From the NCBI GenBank assembly GCA_021521415.1, contig JAIQDT010000168.1:372001-436000 (forward strand): a stretch of DNA of 64,000 nucleotides. Direction: 5' to 3'. Numbering within the stretch: position 1 is the first letter of the stretch; each line of letters begins with the position of its first letter. The DNA comes from Bidens hawaiensis (Eukaryota > Streptophyta > Magnoliopsida > Asterales > Asteraceae). Both the position numbers and the translations under genes were made by a program. Positions 41,508 to 52,999 of this stretch are shown here, piece after piece. A model generated the notes under the pieces. The model worked only from the letters and a program-made list of their open reading frames with translations. It was not told the origin of the DNA and did not search any database.

Positions 41508-43855
41508 ATCTGTATAAACACAAACAAAAAAACAAGTTCAAAGTAGAGGTTAGTCATAAAGTTCAATACTTTGAAATGATTTTGGGTTAAAATTTGAAGA
41601 AGTAAAGATAAATTTTCTTCATGAACCTGTGCTTCGACAAATTTATAACCTACATAGAAAAACAGAGATGTCAGTTAATCAGATTTTAAAGTATAAATGT
41701 TCATAATCATCATCAGAAAACATTCAATTGAATTTTACCGAGTCGGATTAAGAGGGATGACAAATTAGGGTAGGGAAAAATGTTTAAGCGGTTAGTATAC
41801 TGGAGCGAGAGCAAGAACAATTATGCAGTAGTGTTTGGAGAGAGATAAGTGAAGTAAGAAACTTTCACTAAGTCCCTCTTATATACCTTTTGAAAGTGGG
41901 TTTTAAATGCATTTTATCTTTTAGTGAGTAAAAGCTGTCAAGCAGTTATAATATCTCATAAAAAAATCTTCCCATTTAAAACCTTGCTCTATAAAGCACA
42001 TTTTGCAAACCTTGCTCGGAAAAGTTTATTCACAAAGTTTGCAAGGTAAAAAGTATTTTACAAAGCTTGCTCGTTCCAGAATTTTTTTAGATATAATAAA
42101 GTTAATTAAAAATAAACCTAAGTGAATAAAATGAATGAAGCTTACTCGAAATACAAGATTGCTCGAGAAATAAATCACAAGACAAATAATCAAGTATAAA
42201 TCATCAAATAGGCAACCTTGCTAGGAATCAATAAAGAAACCCAAAATAACAACTTAGAAGCATTTCTAATCATCAATCTTGCTCGAATATTTGAACATAT
42301 CACAAACGTTACCAGAAGTCTAATAAAAGTTAACAAATATTCATTCAAGTTCATTTAATACATAAGTATTCCCGAAAATACTTTATGAGTTCAAAGTGTG
42401 CTAGATAAACCTAAAAACACAGAGTGTACTCGAAAATATATGAATAAATCATTTAAACACACATAATCATCATACTTGCCCAGATAACTCAAACAGTTAA
42501 ACAAATTAACAAAGTTTTCTAGAATTGCCTAAGAATATCAAAGCTTGCTAGGAATTACATATTCAAACATATTCAAATGTAAAGCTTGCTAGAATGAGTT
42601 AAACTTCCTATAAAACAACTAAGTTTTCTAGAATAGTTTAAAAACATCAAAGATTGCTCGAAATATCATATCCAATCACAAAGCTTGCTAGGATGACCTA
42701 ATTTGGCTTTCCCCAGATCACCCCAATTTGACATAAATCCCTGACATTTGGTCAAAATATTTTATGACAGAACAATTAAATAATTTTGATATTTCTTATA
42801 AAAACATCAAACATATGTGAGGTTGAACGTTGGACTTACATGCCACGCAAGTCGGACTTACAGGCCTTTCATTCGGAATGTTTAAAGGACTTATATGATT
42901 GCCTCCACCCCTGTAGTTCTAGAATTAACCTGCATGTTTGTATTTTCATAAAAAATTGTGCACGTTTTCAAATTTTGGTTGATAAAAATAAACATTGTTC
43001 ACATTTGTTCTTTGTCATATATATTAAATAAATCATTTTGAAGACCAAATATCAAGGGGCTTGTGTGTGACTGGGTAGTCACTTTTCTGCCTATCATCCG
43101 GAGAGATGTATCTTGAGACATGCAAAGACAACAATGTATCTCCACATAAAGATTAGCATTTTCTTTTAGTTTATATCACCTCAGATTTTACACATCATGG
43201 AAAGCAACCATACATATTAATGACTGTACCAACTGTCTTTTTAGCCTATTAAATCCATAAGATCAGCAGAAATAACTAATGTACTATCATTTCCCAAATG
43301 GTTGGATCAATTTTCACTTACAACTTACAACCTTTAAGCTTCTTCAAAGCTTAAACTGAATAATCTTATCATGTCTCAACACCATACAATTTGCTATGTT
43401 TTTGTCAAAAATGTTTTGAGTAAAAAGATTATCTTGAAAAACTTTTCATTTGAGCTTATACTTTTGACACAAATATATACTTAGACTCAAACAGAAGTAA
43501 CATAATCAAGAATAATCATGATATGAAACACATAATCAAAACAAGCAGACACACACAAATTATGCATATCCTACCATCTCCTAATCACATTATAATATCA
43601 GATTGTTTATATAATCAAAGTTCACAGAAACAAACATCAGATGAGCATTCACAGAAATAGATCATTTCAATACATAGTCAAACTAACTTATCATGATGTC
43701 ATGCACATTACTGAATTTAAGCAGACTTAAACACATAAGTCACAGAGATAATCATTCAAAGCATAAAATCAGTCAAACATGCAGTCATAACAATACTATC
43801 ACTCTCAAGACCAAACAAAGATAATCAGTTAGCACAATTGAGCACACATCACGAA
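41508..43855 (-). other. element C pol-ORF3 spacer: CTTGCTAGG array and conserved block
   Basis: At 41980-42710 about fifteen degenerate copies of AAGCTTGCT(A/C)GGAA occur, the same word that fills the LTRs. At 42712-42750 and 43055-43320 lie the two blocks conserved with element B (TTTGGCTTTCCCCA; CACTTTTCTGCCTATCAT at 43080-43097). The remainder (43330-43855) is AT-rich without ORFs. Confidence 0.8.
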
Positions 43856-45364
43856 TCAGACCTCATCAGAGTTGATCATACCCAATGCTTTTAAGAGAAA
43901 GTTGAATCTGGTTCTATCTAGTGGCTTGGTGAATAGGTCAGCCAAATTGTCACTAGTGTCAACTCTTTTCACTTCAATTAGACCTTTCTCATTACAATCT
44001 CTAATGAAGTGATGTCTGATTTTAATGTGCCTGGTCTTAGAGTGTAGAACAAGATTCTTAACAATAAACAGTGCAACAGAATTATCAATAAAAATAGGGG
44101 TGTTCAAGAAATTCAAACCATAATCCAGCAATTGGTTATGAATCCAGAGAACTTGTGCACAGCAGGCAAAGGCAGCAATATACTCAGCTTCAGCAGTTGA
44201 GATGAACACTGTAGTTTGCTTCTTGCATTGCCTAGACACTAGCCTATCACCCAAAATTTGACATCCACCAGATGTTGACATTCTGCTCATGTTGCAGCCA
44301 TCAAAATAACTGTCAGTATAAGAAATTAGATCAAAGGAATGGTTCTTTGGATACCAAATTCCCAAATCAGGTTTTCCTTTCAAGTATCTATAGATCCTCT
44401 TGATAGAAGTCATGTGAGAGACCTTTGGAGATGATTGGAAACCGGCACATACCCATACAACAAACAAAATATCTGGTTTAGAGGCAGTCAGATACAACAA
44501 TGAACCAATATTTGCTCTGTATTCATGTTCATCTACTGGCTCCCCCTTTTCATCTGCAATCATCTTTTCATGTGTGTCCATAGGAGTTGAAGCAGTCGTG
44601 AGATCTTGACACTTGAACTTGTTCAGAATGTCCTACACATACTTTAACTGCCAAATGAATATACCATCCTTATTTTGCTAAACTTGCAGACCCAGAAAGA
44701 AATTCATTTCACCCATAGAGCTCGTGCAGTATTTGGATTTCATGACATCTTCAAATTCATGGCACATTTGTTCATTGGTAGATCCAAAGATTATATAATC
44801 AACAAAGACTTGTAATAAAAGCAAATCTTTTCCTCGTCTTTTGTAGAACAGGGTCTTGTCAATAGCTCCCCTTTGAAAACCATTAGCAAGCAGGTGGTTT
44901 GATAACTCATCATACCAAGCTCTTGGAGCTTGATGTCGTCCATACAAAGCTTTATTTAACTTATACACTCTGTTAGGATAAACAGGGTCCTCAAAACCTC
45001 GTGGTTGAGCCACACACACCTCCTCTTCTATTTTTCCATTAAAAAATGCATATTTGACATTCAATTGGAATACTCTTATGTTTTTTGAGGCAACCTAAGA
45101 AAGGAAAATTCTTATTACTTCAAGTCTTGCAACTGAAGCAAAGACTTCGACAAACTCAATCCTTTCTTCTTGTAAGCATCCCAATGCAACAAGTCTTGCT
45201 TTGTTCTTAATCACAATTCCTCTTTCATCCCTCTTCTTCATGAAAACCCACTTGGTTCCAATGGCATATATGTTTAATTGCTTATCTACAAGTTCCCACA
45301 CTTGCAGATCCCTAAATTGAGCCAACTCCTCTTGTATTGCTTCTACCCAATAATTATCTTTCAA
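43856..45364 (-). pseudogene. element C reverse transcriptase and RNase H (broken)
   Basis: From 45364: NYWVEAIQEELAQF, GTKWVFMKKRDERG, then after a stop FQLNVKYAFFNGKIEE, KALYGRHQAPRAWYDEL and the catalytic site FVDYIIF (near 44795), where the second Asp of YVDD is Tyr, so polymerase activity is lost. RNase H (44581-43856) has SYTDSYFDGCN, TAEAEYIAA, IDNSVALFI and KTRHIKIRHHFIRD. Stops occur at about 45092 and 44675. Confidence 0.9.
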
Positions 45365-46460
45365 GGCTTGAACAATGTTCTTAGGTTCAACTTAGGATAG
45401 AAAGCACGAGTACAAACAAATGTTTGCAGATTCAGAAGCACTTCTTGTAACTCTTTCATTGATGTTGCCAATGATGTCCATCAACTGTATTGATCTGATT
45501 CTGATTGAATACAATATCAGATGATTCAATCACACTTAAATGGTCCTTCACATAGACTCTATAAGCTTTTGAGTGTGTCCTTCACATAGACTCTATAAGC
45601 TTTTGAGTGTGTTGAATATCAGATGATTCAATCACACTCAAATGGTCCTTCAACTTTTTTAAGATAATCCTTGGTGTTCAATAGTGAACATTTGCAACCA
45701 ATGGCTTGAGAAACTTGATGTAGGGATTCCTTTTAAACAAAATATCATAAGGAGTCTTTTCTTGACTTTTGTTGAGAAGTACCTTGTTCTGAACATATCA
45801 GGCAGTATTGATTGCTTCTGCCCAAAATATAATAGGCAAGAAAGCATCTGCTACCATGGTCCTTGCAGCTTCAATGAGTGTTCTATTTCTTCTCTCTGCA
45901 ACCCCCCCATTCTGTTAAGGAGTTCTAGGAGCAGTGAATTGTTGAATAATTCCTTTTGTTTTACAAAACTCATCCATTACCCCATTCTTGAACTCTGTAC
46001 CATTATCACTTCTCATTACCTTCACCCTTTCATCTAATTGATTCTCAACCCTTCTTACACAACTTTAAATAACTTCAACAGCCTCATCCTTGGTACTTAG
46101 GAAATAAACCCCAAGTATATCTTGAAAAATCATCAATGATCATTAAACAATATCTCTTTTTTCCAATACTTGACACTCACAGGACCAAAGAGATCCATAT
46201 GAAGCATTTCAAGCTCTTGATCAATTGAGTTTATGAGCTTTGTTTTGTGTGAGGACTTATGCTACTTACCCTTTTGACATGAAATATATTTGTCATCAAG
46301 TTTGAACTCTCTTGTGGTCAAACCAATTACATGCTCGCCTTTCATAAGTTTGTTCATGTTCTTTAGGCTAACATGACAAATCTTTTTGTGCCACAATTTG
46401 GTTTCATTTTCAGTGGCCTCTTGACACAAAAAAAGTACCACCCCTTGAAATGGCATATTT
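45365..46460 (-). pseudogene. element C integrase (heavily decayed)
   Basis: GAG-pre-integrase LWHKKICHVSLKNMN and CQKGK (46456-46262) are followed by a stop. Then in shifting frames LHMDLFGPVSVK, MRSDNGTEFKNG, AERRNRTLIEAART and FWAEAINTA occur. The D, D, E signature is recognisable but interrupted. A 34 bp perfect tandem duplication at 45544-45611 lies in the region joining INT to RT. Confidence 0.78.
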
Positions 46461-46870
46461 CATATTCAATTCATACAAGTTCCCATTTCTTGGAGCCATC
46501 ATCATAATCATATATCAAGGAATCACAAAGTCAGGTTTGAGAATAAAGCAATGAGTGTCATTAAACCCAACCTTATAACTTTTATCACACATTTGTGAGA
46601 TGCTCAAAAGGTTATATTGCAATCCTTCCACATAAAACACATTATCAAAAGTGACTTTTCCATTAGTCAATATTCTTTTTCCAACAATATTTCCACCATT
46701 TTCATCACTTCCAAAAGCAACTGGTACTTCAAATTTTCTTCATAGTTCACAAGGGACCTCTTGTCACATGTCATGTGTCTGGAACATCCACTATCCATAT
46801 ACCATACTTCATTGACTGGTGTGGACTGTTCCTGCACATATTAAAGAAAATTATCAGTTAGATAATGAAG
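46461..46870 (-). pseudogene. element C protease (broken)
   Basis: VNEVWYMDSGCSRHMTCD (near 46830-46775) is the Copia protease active-site region with Asp-Ser-Gly intact. Downstream sequence is broken by stops and frame changes before the GAG-pre-integrase domain. Confidence 0.8.
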
Positions 46871-48890
46871 TCAAGCTGAATTTACTTGCAAATCATCAAT
46901 GACATCAACAAGTGTTGCATTTGAATTGGGAATTGGTTTAGTATCTTCATAAACAACTTCACATGTATCAGACTCATATGATTCATATCCAGAATTACTT
47001 GTACTTCCCACATATGGAATGATCTTTTTGCACTCCTTAATCACATAGTCTTTCTTTACACTTGCTGTAACAGTTTCACTCCTTGGTTTCCAAAGGAAAC
47101 CATGTGGTTCAAAACCGTGTTTCATTAATAATTTTTCATCACCATTGAGCTCTCTTGACTTCCTTCTTGAGAAAATAGCCTTTGTACTTTTCTCTTCTTC
47201 TCTTGGTGACTTCTTAGAATCATTAAACTTAACTGACTTGGAATCATTTCTTGGAACAATCCTTATTGGTTGTGAAATCCTTTTCATCACAACTTCAGGT
47301 TTGAGGTGAGTATTGTTCCTTTTCATTTGGTTCACCACATTCTTCTTCACAATTTCATCAGCAGCCATCATCTTTTTCTCACTCTTCATAGTCTATTCTC
47401 TTCTCTCTTCAACGTTTGACTTATCACTATTTTCTACCACTTCTTCACACCTCTTCCCTTTGCCCAAATACGCATCATATTTTGCTTTGTAGAGACAAAA
47501 GTCTTGCCCAAACTTTGTTTCATTTGGGACATTGATTGGTTTTAATGTAAACCTTTTATGGCAGGAAACAGTGTGGTGACCATACTCATCACAATTCTTA
47601 CACCTTGGCTTTGCCTTTGAAGCTTTCATGAGAATTTCCTTTCTTGAATCTCTCACTTGGTCTAGGTGGTTCAATGCCAATTGTTTTCTGAGTTTTGAGA
47701 CAATCAAAGTCAATGGAGAATGGCACAAATTCTTCAATCTTAATGTCTTGTCTTTCAACTTTTCCTTTTACAAAGGTGATTTTCTCCATCTTGATTGGTT
47801 CATCATCCACACTTCCTTTGTACCTTAACTGCCTTCTCTCATATTCTTCTACTGTCTCAACTTCTCCTATATCAAATAGTTCTTGACTTGAGAAAACAGG
47901 ATACATAGGAATGAACTGATCACTTGTAAAGGTTTCCTTATTCTTCTTCTGATATTTGATCTTCTTCAAAATTTCTTTTCTTGGTGGCTTCACAACATTA
48001 TAAGTCACCTTTGACATCTTTGAACTTTCACATATGTCAAATGACACATGCTCTCTTCTCATTTGCTCATAATGTGTTCTCATCTTGGGTGTAATTTTTG
48101 GTAACAATGGGATTTTGCTTGGTGGAATCAAATTGTCACTTTCAACAGAGATTTTTCACTTGAATCACTCAAGTCATCTCTATCTAAACAATCCTCATCA
48201 AAGTCATCTTCTGAGACTTGAACACCCACATATTTTTCTTCTTTCACATCTTCCTTAAAACAAACTCACCTTCTTCACTCACTTCTACCAACTTGTAGTT
48301 TTCAATGAATTATTCTTTATCTTGGAAAACATCTCTAAACTGGTTGAGATATGCATTTATTTTCTCTTTGTCAACCTTTAGTGAGTAGTTGTTGTTAAAA
48401 GGTGGAGGAACTTCCTTATACATGCCCTCTTCTCTGATATTGTTTAGAATACCACATTTGATTCCTATGGAGACAAAATTTTTCAAGAACTCATTCTCAA
48501 CTTGTAGTGTGGTGTTCTTCACTTTCTCATCAATCACCATTTTTTTCAAACCTTCAATCTCAATTACATATCTTGACTGTATTCTGTAACTATCTATACA
48601 GTCTTGTTCAAGGCTTTTAATTCAGTCTTCGTATGTTAAATCACTTGCTTGATACACATTAAGCATGCTTTGCTCTTTGAAATAGTCACTTTCAAGTTTT
48701 CCTATCTTCAATTTTAATGATTCAATGGTTTCAAGTAATTAAGATGTTGAGATTGAATGTACCTGTGTTGAAGAAGATCCAGCTTCATTCTCAGCTTGAG
48801 CCATTAGTGCAACATTTGCTTTGCTTATATCATCAGCATGATTACTGCAATAAAAATCACCATCTTGTTAATTAGCAACCAATGCAACAT
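46871..48890 (-). pseudogene. element C gag-pol linker with zinc knuckle and coiled coil
   Basis: A Lys/Glu-rich part (48720-48310) predicted as coiled coil (IEGLKKMVIDEKVKNTTLQ) is followed by 48131-47600 (basic, unassigned) and a complete C-x2-C-x4-H-x4-C knuckle, CKNCDEYGHHTVSC (near 47600-47560). A Lys/Arg-rich tail runs to 46871. This resembles the long second nucleocapsid-like region seen between gag and protease in SIRE-type elements. Frame changes at about 47600 and 47390. Confidence 0.68.
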
Positions 48891-48920
48891 TGCCTTGATT
48901 TCTGAGTTGGTTACCATTGT

Positions 48921-50408
48921 TTATGTTGGTGTTAACAAGGGCATGTGAAGGGTTCTGGTTGTGGTTTCCTTGGCAATTCTGAGTTTGAGGGACAACTTGC
49001 TGATTGTTCTGTTATGGCTGTTGGTAATTGTTGTTGAAGTTGGGGTTATTGTTGAAATTGTTGTTGTAGTTTCTTTGCTGGCCTTGCTGGTATTGATTCT
49101 GAAATTGGTTCTGATTTTTGGGCTGATACTGTTGACCTTAATTGTTGTTGAACTGTCTAGGAAGGTTGCACTCTCTTGCAAAATATCCCGGTTGTTGACA
49201 GTTGTAGAATATATCTTTTGATTGGTCAAACCCAATTCTTTCATTAGCTTCTGATACAAGAGACCTACCAGTCCTGTTGAACAAGCTTGGCTCCTTAATG
49301 CCAACATGGCTGCTTGCCATTTCAGATCCATGTCCTCTAGACTATCTGCGTCAATTTCTTCAAGATCATCCTGAAAAACACTTGTATGGATCATATTCTT
49401 TGCAACAAAGGCATTGTAGGAGTCTGTGAACATGGAAAACAAAGCTTGGTATTCATCGCCATGACTGGGATTACCACCACCATAAGGTGTATGCCCACTG
49501 GCCATTGAGGTAGAGTCACTATCATCAATGAGTTGGACATTTAACCTTGATTGTCCACCTTGGTTACTTGAACTTCCAACAACAAAGACCCTTGGTGTAT
49601 CACCACCTTGTTCATTTGGTTCTTTTATAACTGGAATTTGTTGTTGGTTCTTGGTAGACAAGTTACCCATTGGTGCAATCAGTGCATTTGATACTTGGAA
49701 ACAAGGTTTGTCTTCCCTAATTATCTCATTCTCAATCATCTCTATCTCCGTTGTTTACAAGAAGCAAATCACATCATCAAGCTTGAGTGCATCATAATTT
49801 GGTTTCTGCCAGATAAACTTGCTGGCAGTGTACCATTCTTTAGATAAAGATGATAATAACTTGGTGTTCAAATCAGCTTCAATTATCACATAATCAGTTG
49901 TCCTGATTTTATTCACAATAGTCAGGAACCTCTCAAGCACAGACTTCTGTCTCTCAACATCCTTATACTTGAACCTGTCAAGTTGCTGCTTCAACCTCTC
50001 TTTCTTAATATTCTTCAATTCAGTGTTGCCTTTAAACATTTCTAACAAGGCATCATACATGGATTTAGCAGTTTGATGATGAACAACCTTTGTCAGTATC
50101 TCCCAAGATAGACCCAGTTTCAACATAGCCAGTGCTCTATCATCAACTTTCCTCATTCTTGCTTCAACAACCAAATTGTTGTTTGTTCCATCAGGTTTAT
50201 AAGGTCCGTTTTTAATTGAGGTCCACATCTCTACATCGTTGTAGCAGACTGCAACTTCAAAGAGTACTTTCCATTTTATGAAGTTTTCATGTCCATACAA
50301 TCTTGGAATTTTGTTAGTTGATACCTCTTGCTCCTCGTATCCAGACATATTTTTTTGAATTTTGAAATATTTTTGAAGAGCAGAGAAATTGTTGACAAAC
50401 TTAACCAA
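48921..50408 (-). pseudogene. gag: element C gag
   Basis: The first in-frame Met is at 50408; the more likely start is MSGYEEQEV at 50348, as the preceding residues do not look like gag. Capsid-type sequence follows: IPRLYGHENFIKWKVLFE, RALAMLKLGLSWEIL, YDALLEMFKGNTELKN and DRFKYKDVERQ. One in-frame stop lies near 49752. A frameshift near 49250 precedes the knuckle IFYNCQQPGYFAREC, whose first Cys is replaced. The C-terminal part is Asn/Gln-rich. Confidence 0.85.
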
Positions 50409-50679
50409 ATTTTAAAACTCTCTTGAAAAATAATCGGATATGTGGATGAACTTCTCAGATCTGATATATCTAGTCAGATAAGAGCAAGATCTACAATAAA
50501 AATAAAAACTTTAATGTAATTAAGAGAAAGAAGACACCAACTATTGCAGATCTGGAAGGAAATGAAGAAACAGAACAGCTGACATCATAAATCAATGAAA
50601 TAGTGGTTAGTTGAATTCATTCTTCAACTTCAAATCTGCAATAATAAGCAATAATTCTTCGCCCAAATAGCAGGAACAA
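50409..50679 (-). other. element C 5' leader
   Basis: About 270 bases lie between primer site and gag. AT-rich; no specific motif recognised. Confidence 0.45.
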
Positions 50680-50691
50680 GCTCTGATACCA
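50680..50691 (-). promoter_or_regulatory. element C primer binding site (tRNA-iMet)
   Basis: Minus strand TGGTATCAGAGC, 2 bases from the 5' LTR end, complementary to the 3' end of initiator methionine tRNA. Confidence 0.9.
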
Positions 50692-50693
50692 CT

Positions 50694-51769
50694 TGTTAGT
50701 CCCGTTATATTGATCATAATACCACTATTGTAACCCATACGATTAAGTGCTGACAAGAAGGTTAACGACTTGCTATTTAGGGTAAGAACAATATTGTATT
50801 AATGGCGGAAACACTAGCAAAATAAATGTTGCTTGAAAAATACTAAGGTAAGAAACACAAACTATAACTCAAAATATTTCCATTTATAGAAAGATCAAAT
50901 ACAAATGAAAATCAATCAGGGTTTCAGAAAGGAATGTTTTGTCCTTACGTATTAAAGAACAGCTGTCACACTCAATATCAGGAATAATATCAGGTCTGTC
51001 ATATCGCTCTCTTGTCTGTCTTAGGCGTGCCCTAAGTTATTCTATTTATAGGCATGCCCTGACAGCTTTCATTCCTTCTAGAAAACCTAATCAATGATAC
51101 ATAATTATAAAATCATATTACAAAAGATTCTAAATGTAAAACACGTCTTCGGGGAAGCTTTGCAGCTTTTTTCTTCTTTGAGCAGACATGGTAACCAAAG
51201 TGTGCTGGGGAACAGTTCTTCGGGTAAACTTTACTTAGAATATTTTACATAGAAAATATTGACCTAGTAGACTTCAATCTTCTTGACCATTGCAAACTTT
51301 GCTCGATATGGTCCTAATCCCTTCAACTCTTTATTAATAAATAACTTATTGAACAAACCAAAGTGTCTTGGTAACACTGTTGACTGTGCTGGTAGCACTG
51401 TAGCTTTCTCGGAGTTGAGCCTTGCTAGAAAAAGTCCTTAAGATATTTCCTTATCGACTTTCTTCAAGCTTGTTGGGACTACTGTTTATTAATAAATAAC
51501 CTTGCTAGATCTTCCAAAGTACTTGGTTTCATTTGCTTGGTTTAGCCAAGAGTTTGCCGGGAAACAAACATTGCTAGACAAAGTGAACCCTGCTCGGATT
51601 GACACGTAAGAAGACCTTAAGAAGATAACCTTGCCCGGAAGGCAAAATACCTTGCTAAGGTAAGTGAAAGCTTGCTGGGAGGTCTGAGCTTACTTGAATT
51701 CCATACTTAGTAGTTTCTTGAGAGGTTGAGAAGTTTCCAATCTTCTTTTAACACATTCTCATCCCAACA
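50694..51769 (-). repeat. element C 5' LTR (1076 bp)
   Basis: From TGTTAGTCCCG to CATCCCAACA, bounded by the primer site on the left and Tat gag on the right. CTTGCT(A/C)GG-type words are spread over 51130-51720. Confidence 0.92.
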
Positions 51770-52943
51770 CAATCCTTGCAAAAACTTTGCCGCATTCATT
51801 ATCTCATCCCATGCTTTCGTCATTCCATCGTTGCTAGTCAATCAGCGGATCAGAGCGTTACTCCGCACATTCTTGCAGAAGGCTCCCCTCAACATGTCTT
51901 CACTGATTCCCCCGATGTTTAGGATTTCATCGTTAAATCAGAAAATAAAGTCTTCAGTAGACTCATTGTCCCATCTAACTACGTCCAAGATATCGGAAGG
52001 ATCACAAGTGTGCTTCTTTTGTTGACCGAAGTGTTGAGAGAAATTAGCCACCAAGTCATCCCAGCTCTTAATTTGTCCATTTGGCAATTTTTTAAATCAT
52101 TCATGGGCCGATCTAGTTTACGTCAATGCAAACATGTGGCGCCCGTAATGGAGGGTCCAACCACTGACTCCTCCAACATCCACAAAGTTTAACAAATGAT
52201 CGCTTGGATCTAACATTCCATTATACTTCTCCAAAATAGTAGGGATCTTCACATTAACGGGGAACTAAGCAGTAGCGATGCGCGGGATAATTTTGATTTC
52301 TCAGGAAATGCCGTAGGATGATACGGTTTTATAAAGTCTTCCGCATCGCTGTGATACTCAGTATGGTGAACTATCGCACGCAGGCGACTACTTCCCTCTC
52401 TTATGTGGATTATGCTATCGCCACTGAAATAACTAACTTCACGTGGACGATACGTTGGATCATAGCTTTCATCTCGACTCTGCAGGAAGGCTCGCGTGTG
52501 ACTGTGCGAGGACGATCACGTCTACTTCTATTAGAGTCATCTTCAGAGGATCTTTCTGTTTGAAGACTATCCCACATCTGGCTCCTTCGCACTTTTGTAG
52601 GAGGAGATGGAGATATCCTAGGAGTCTCGTCATAAGCCAAAGTGCGGGCGCAGATTCGCTCTTCACGAATCATGTGCTCGTATTCAGCTAAGGCGTTCTC
52701 TTGCTGAATGCGTAACCAGTCTTTGGGAGATTGATTCCCTCCAGATCTGGAGTTACGACGGTGAGACATCGCTGGTTCGAAATTATCGGACCCGTCTTCC
52801 AGACCCAATTCCGTGCGAGCCCGGCGAGTTTCCACCGTAACATGTCCTAAGTCTCCCAAAGTTGGGCCCCTAGGGGCTTCGACATAATTAGTACGCCTAA
52901 CTTTCGCTGGAGTTCCCGTTGGCCCTTGGAGAGTTTGACTCAT
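51770..52943 (-). pseudogene. gag: Tat gag, N-terminal part (broken)
   Basis: Starts MSQTLQGPTGTPAKVRR at 52943. A hydrophilic, Arg/Ser-rich region (to 52410) resembles the N-terminus of Tat gag. The capsid-like core follows in shifted frames: FPTILEKY-type sequence near 52240, DHLLNFVDVGGVSGWTLHYG, SWDDLVANFSQHFGQQKK, DNESTEDFIF, GGISEDMLRGAF and NDGMTKAWDEIMNAAK, ending at 51770 where element C begins. Several stops. It continues at 35771. Confidence 0.85.
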
Positions 52944-52980
52944 ATCGTTTGAAACAACAAAAACTCTTACAACTCTAGCA

Positions 52981-52998
52981 CAAGCACGGATGGCGCCA
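52981..52998 (-). promoter_or_regulatory. Tat primer binding site (candidate)
   Basis: Minus strand TGGCGCCATCCGTGCTTG begins one base after the presumed LTR end. A TGGCGCC start is typical of Ty3 Tat/Athila primer sites (tRNA ending GGCGCCA). The matching tRNA was not determined. Confidence 0.6.
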
Positions 52999-52999
52999 A

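Larger units (their letters stand above)
35772..51769 (-). mobile_element. element C: 16 kb SIRE-like Copia element with third ORF
   Basis: LTRs at about 35772-36872 and 50694-51769, an iMet primer site, gag with two zinc-knuckle regions, PR, INT, RT, RNase H, a 2.3 kb spacer, a ~1300-codon third ORF and a polypurine tract. It is inserted inside Tat gag. Flanking pentamers CAAAG (35767-35771) and CAATC (51770-51774) match at 3 of 5 positions and may be a decayed duplication. The first bases of the left LTR differ from the right one, so that boundary is good only to within ~25 bases. Many stops and frameshifts make it the most decayed Copia element here. Confidence 0.9.
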
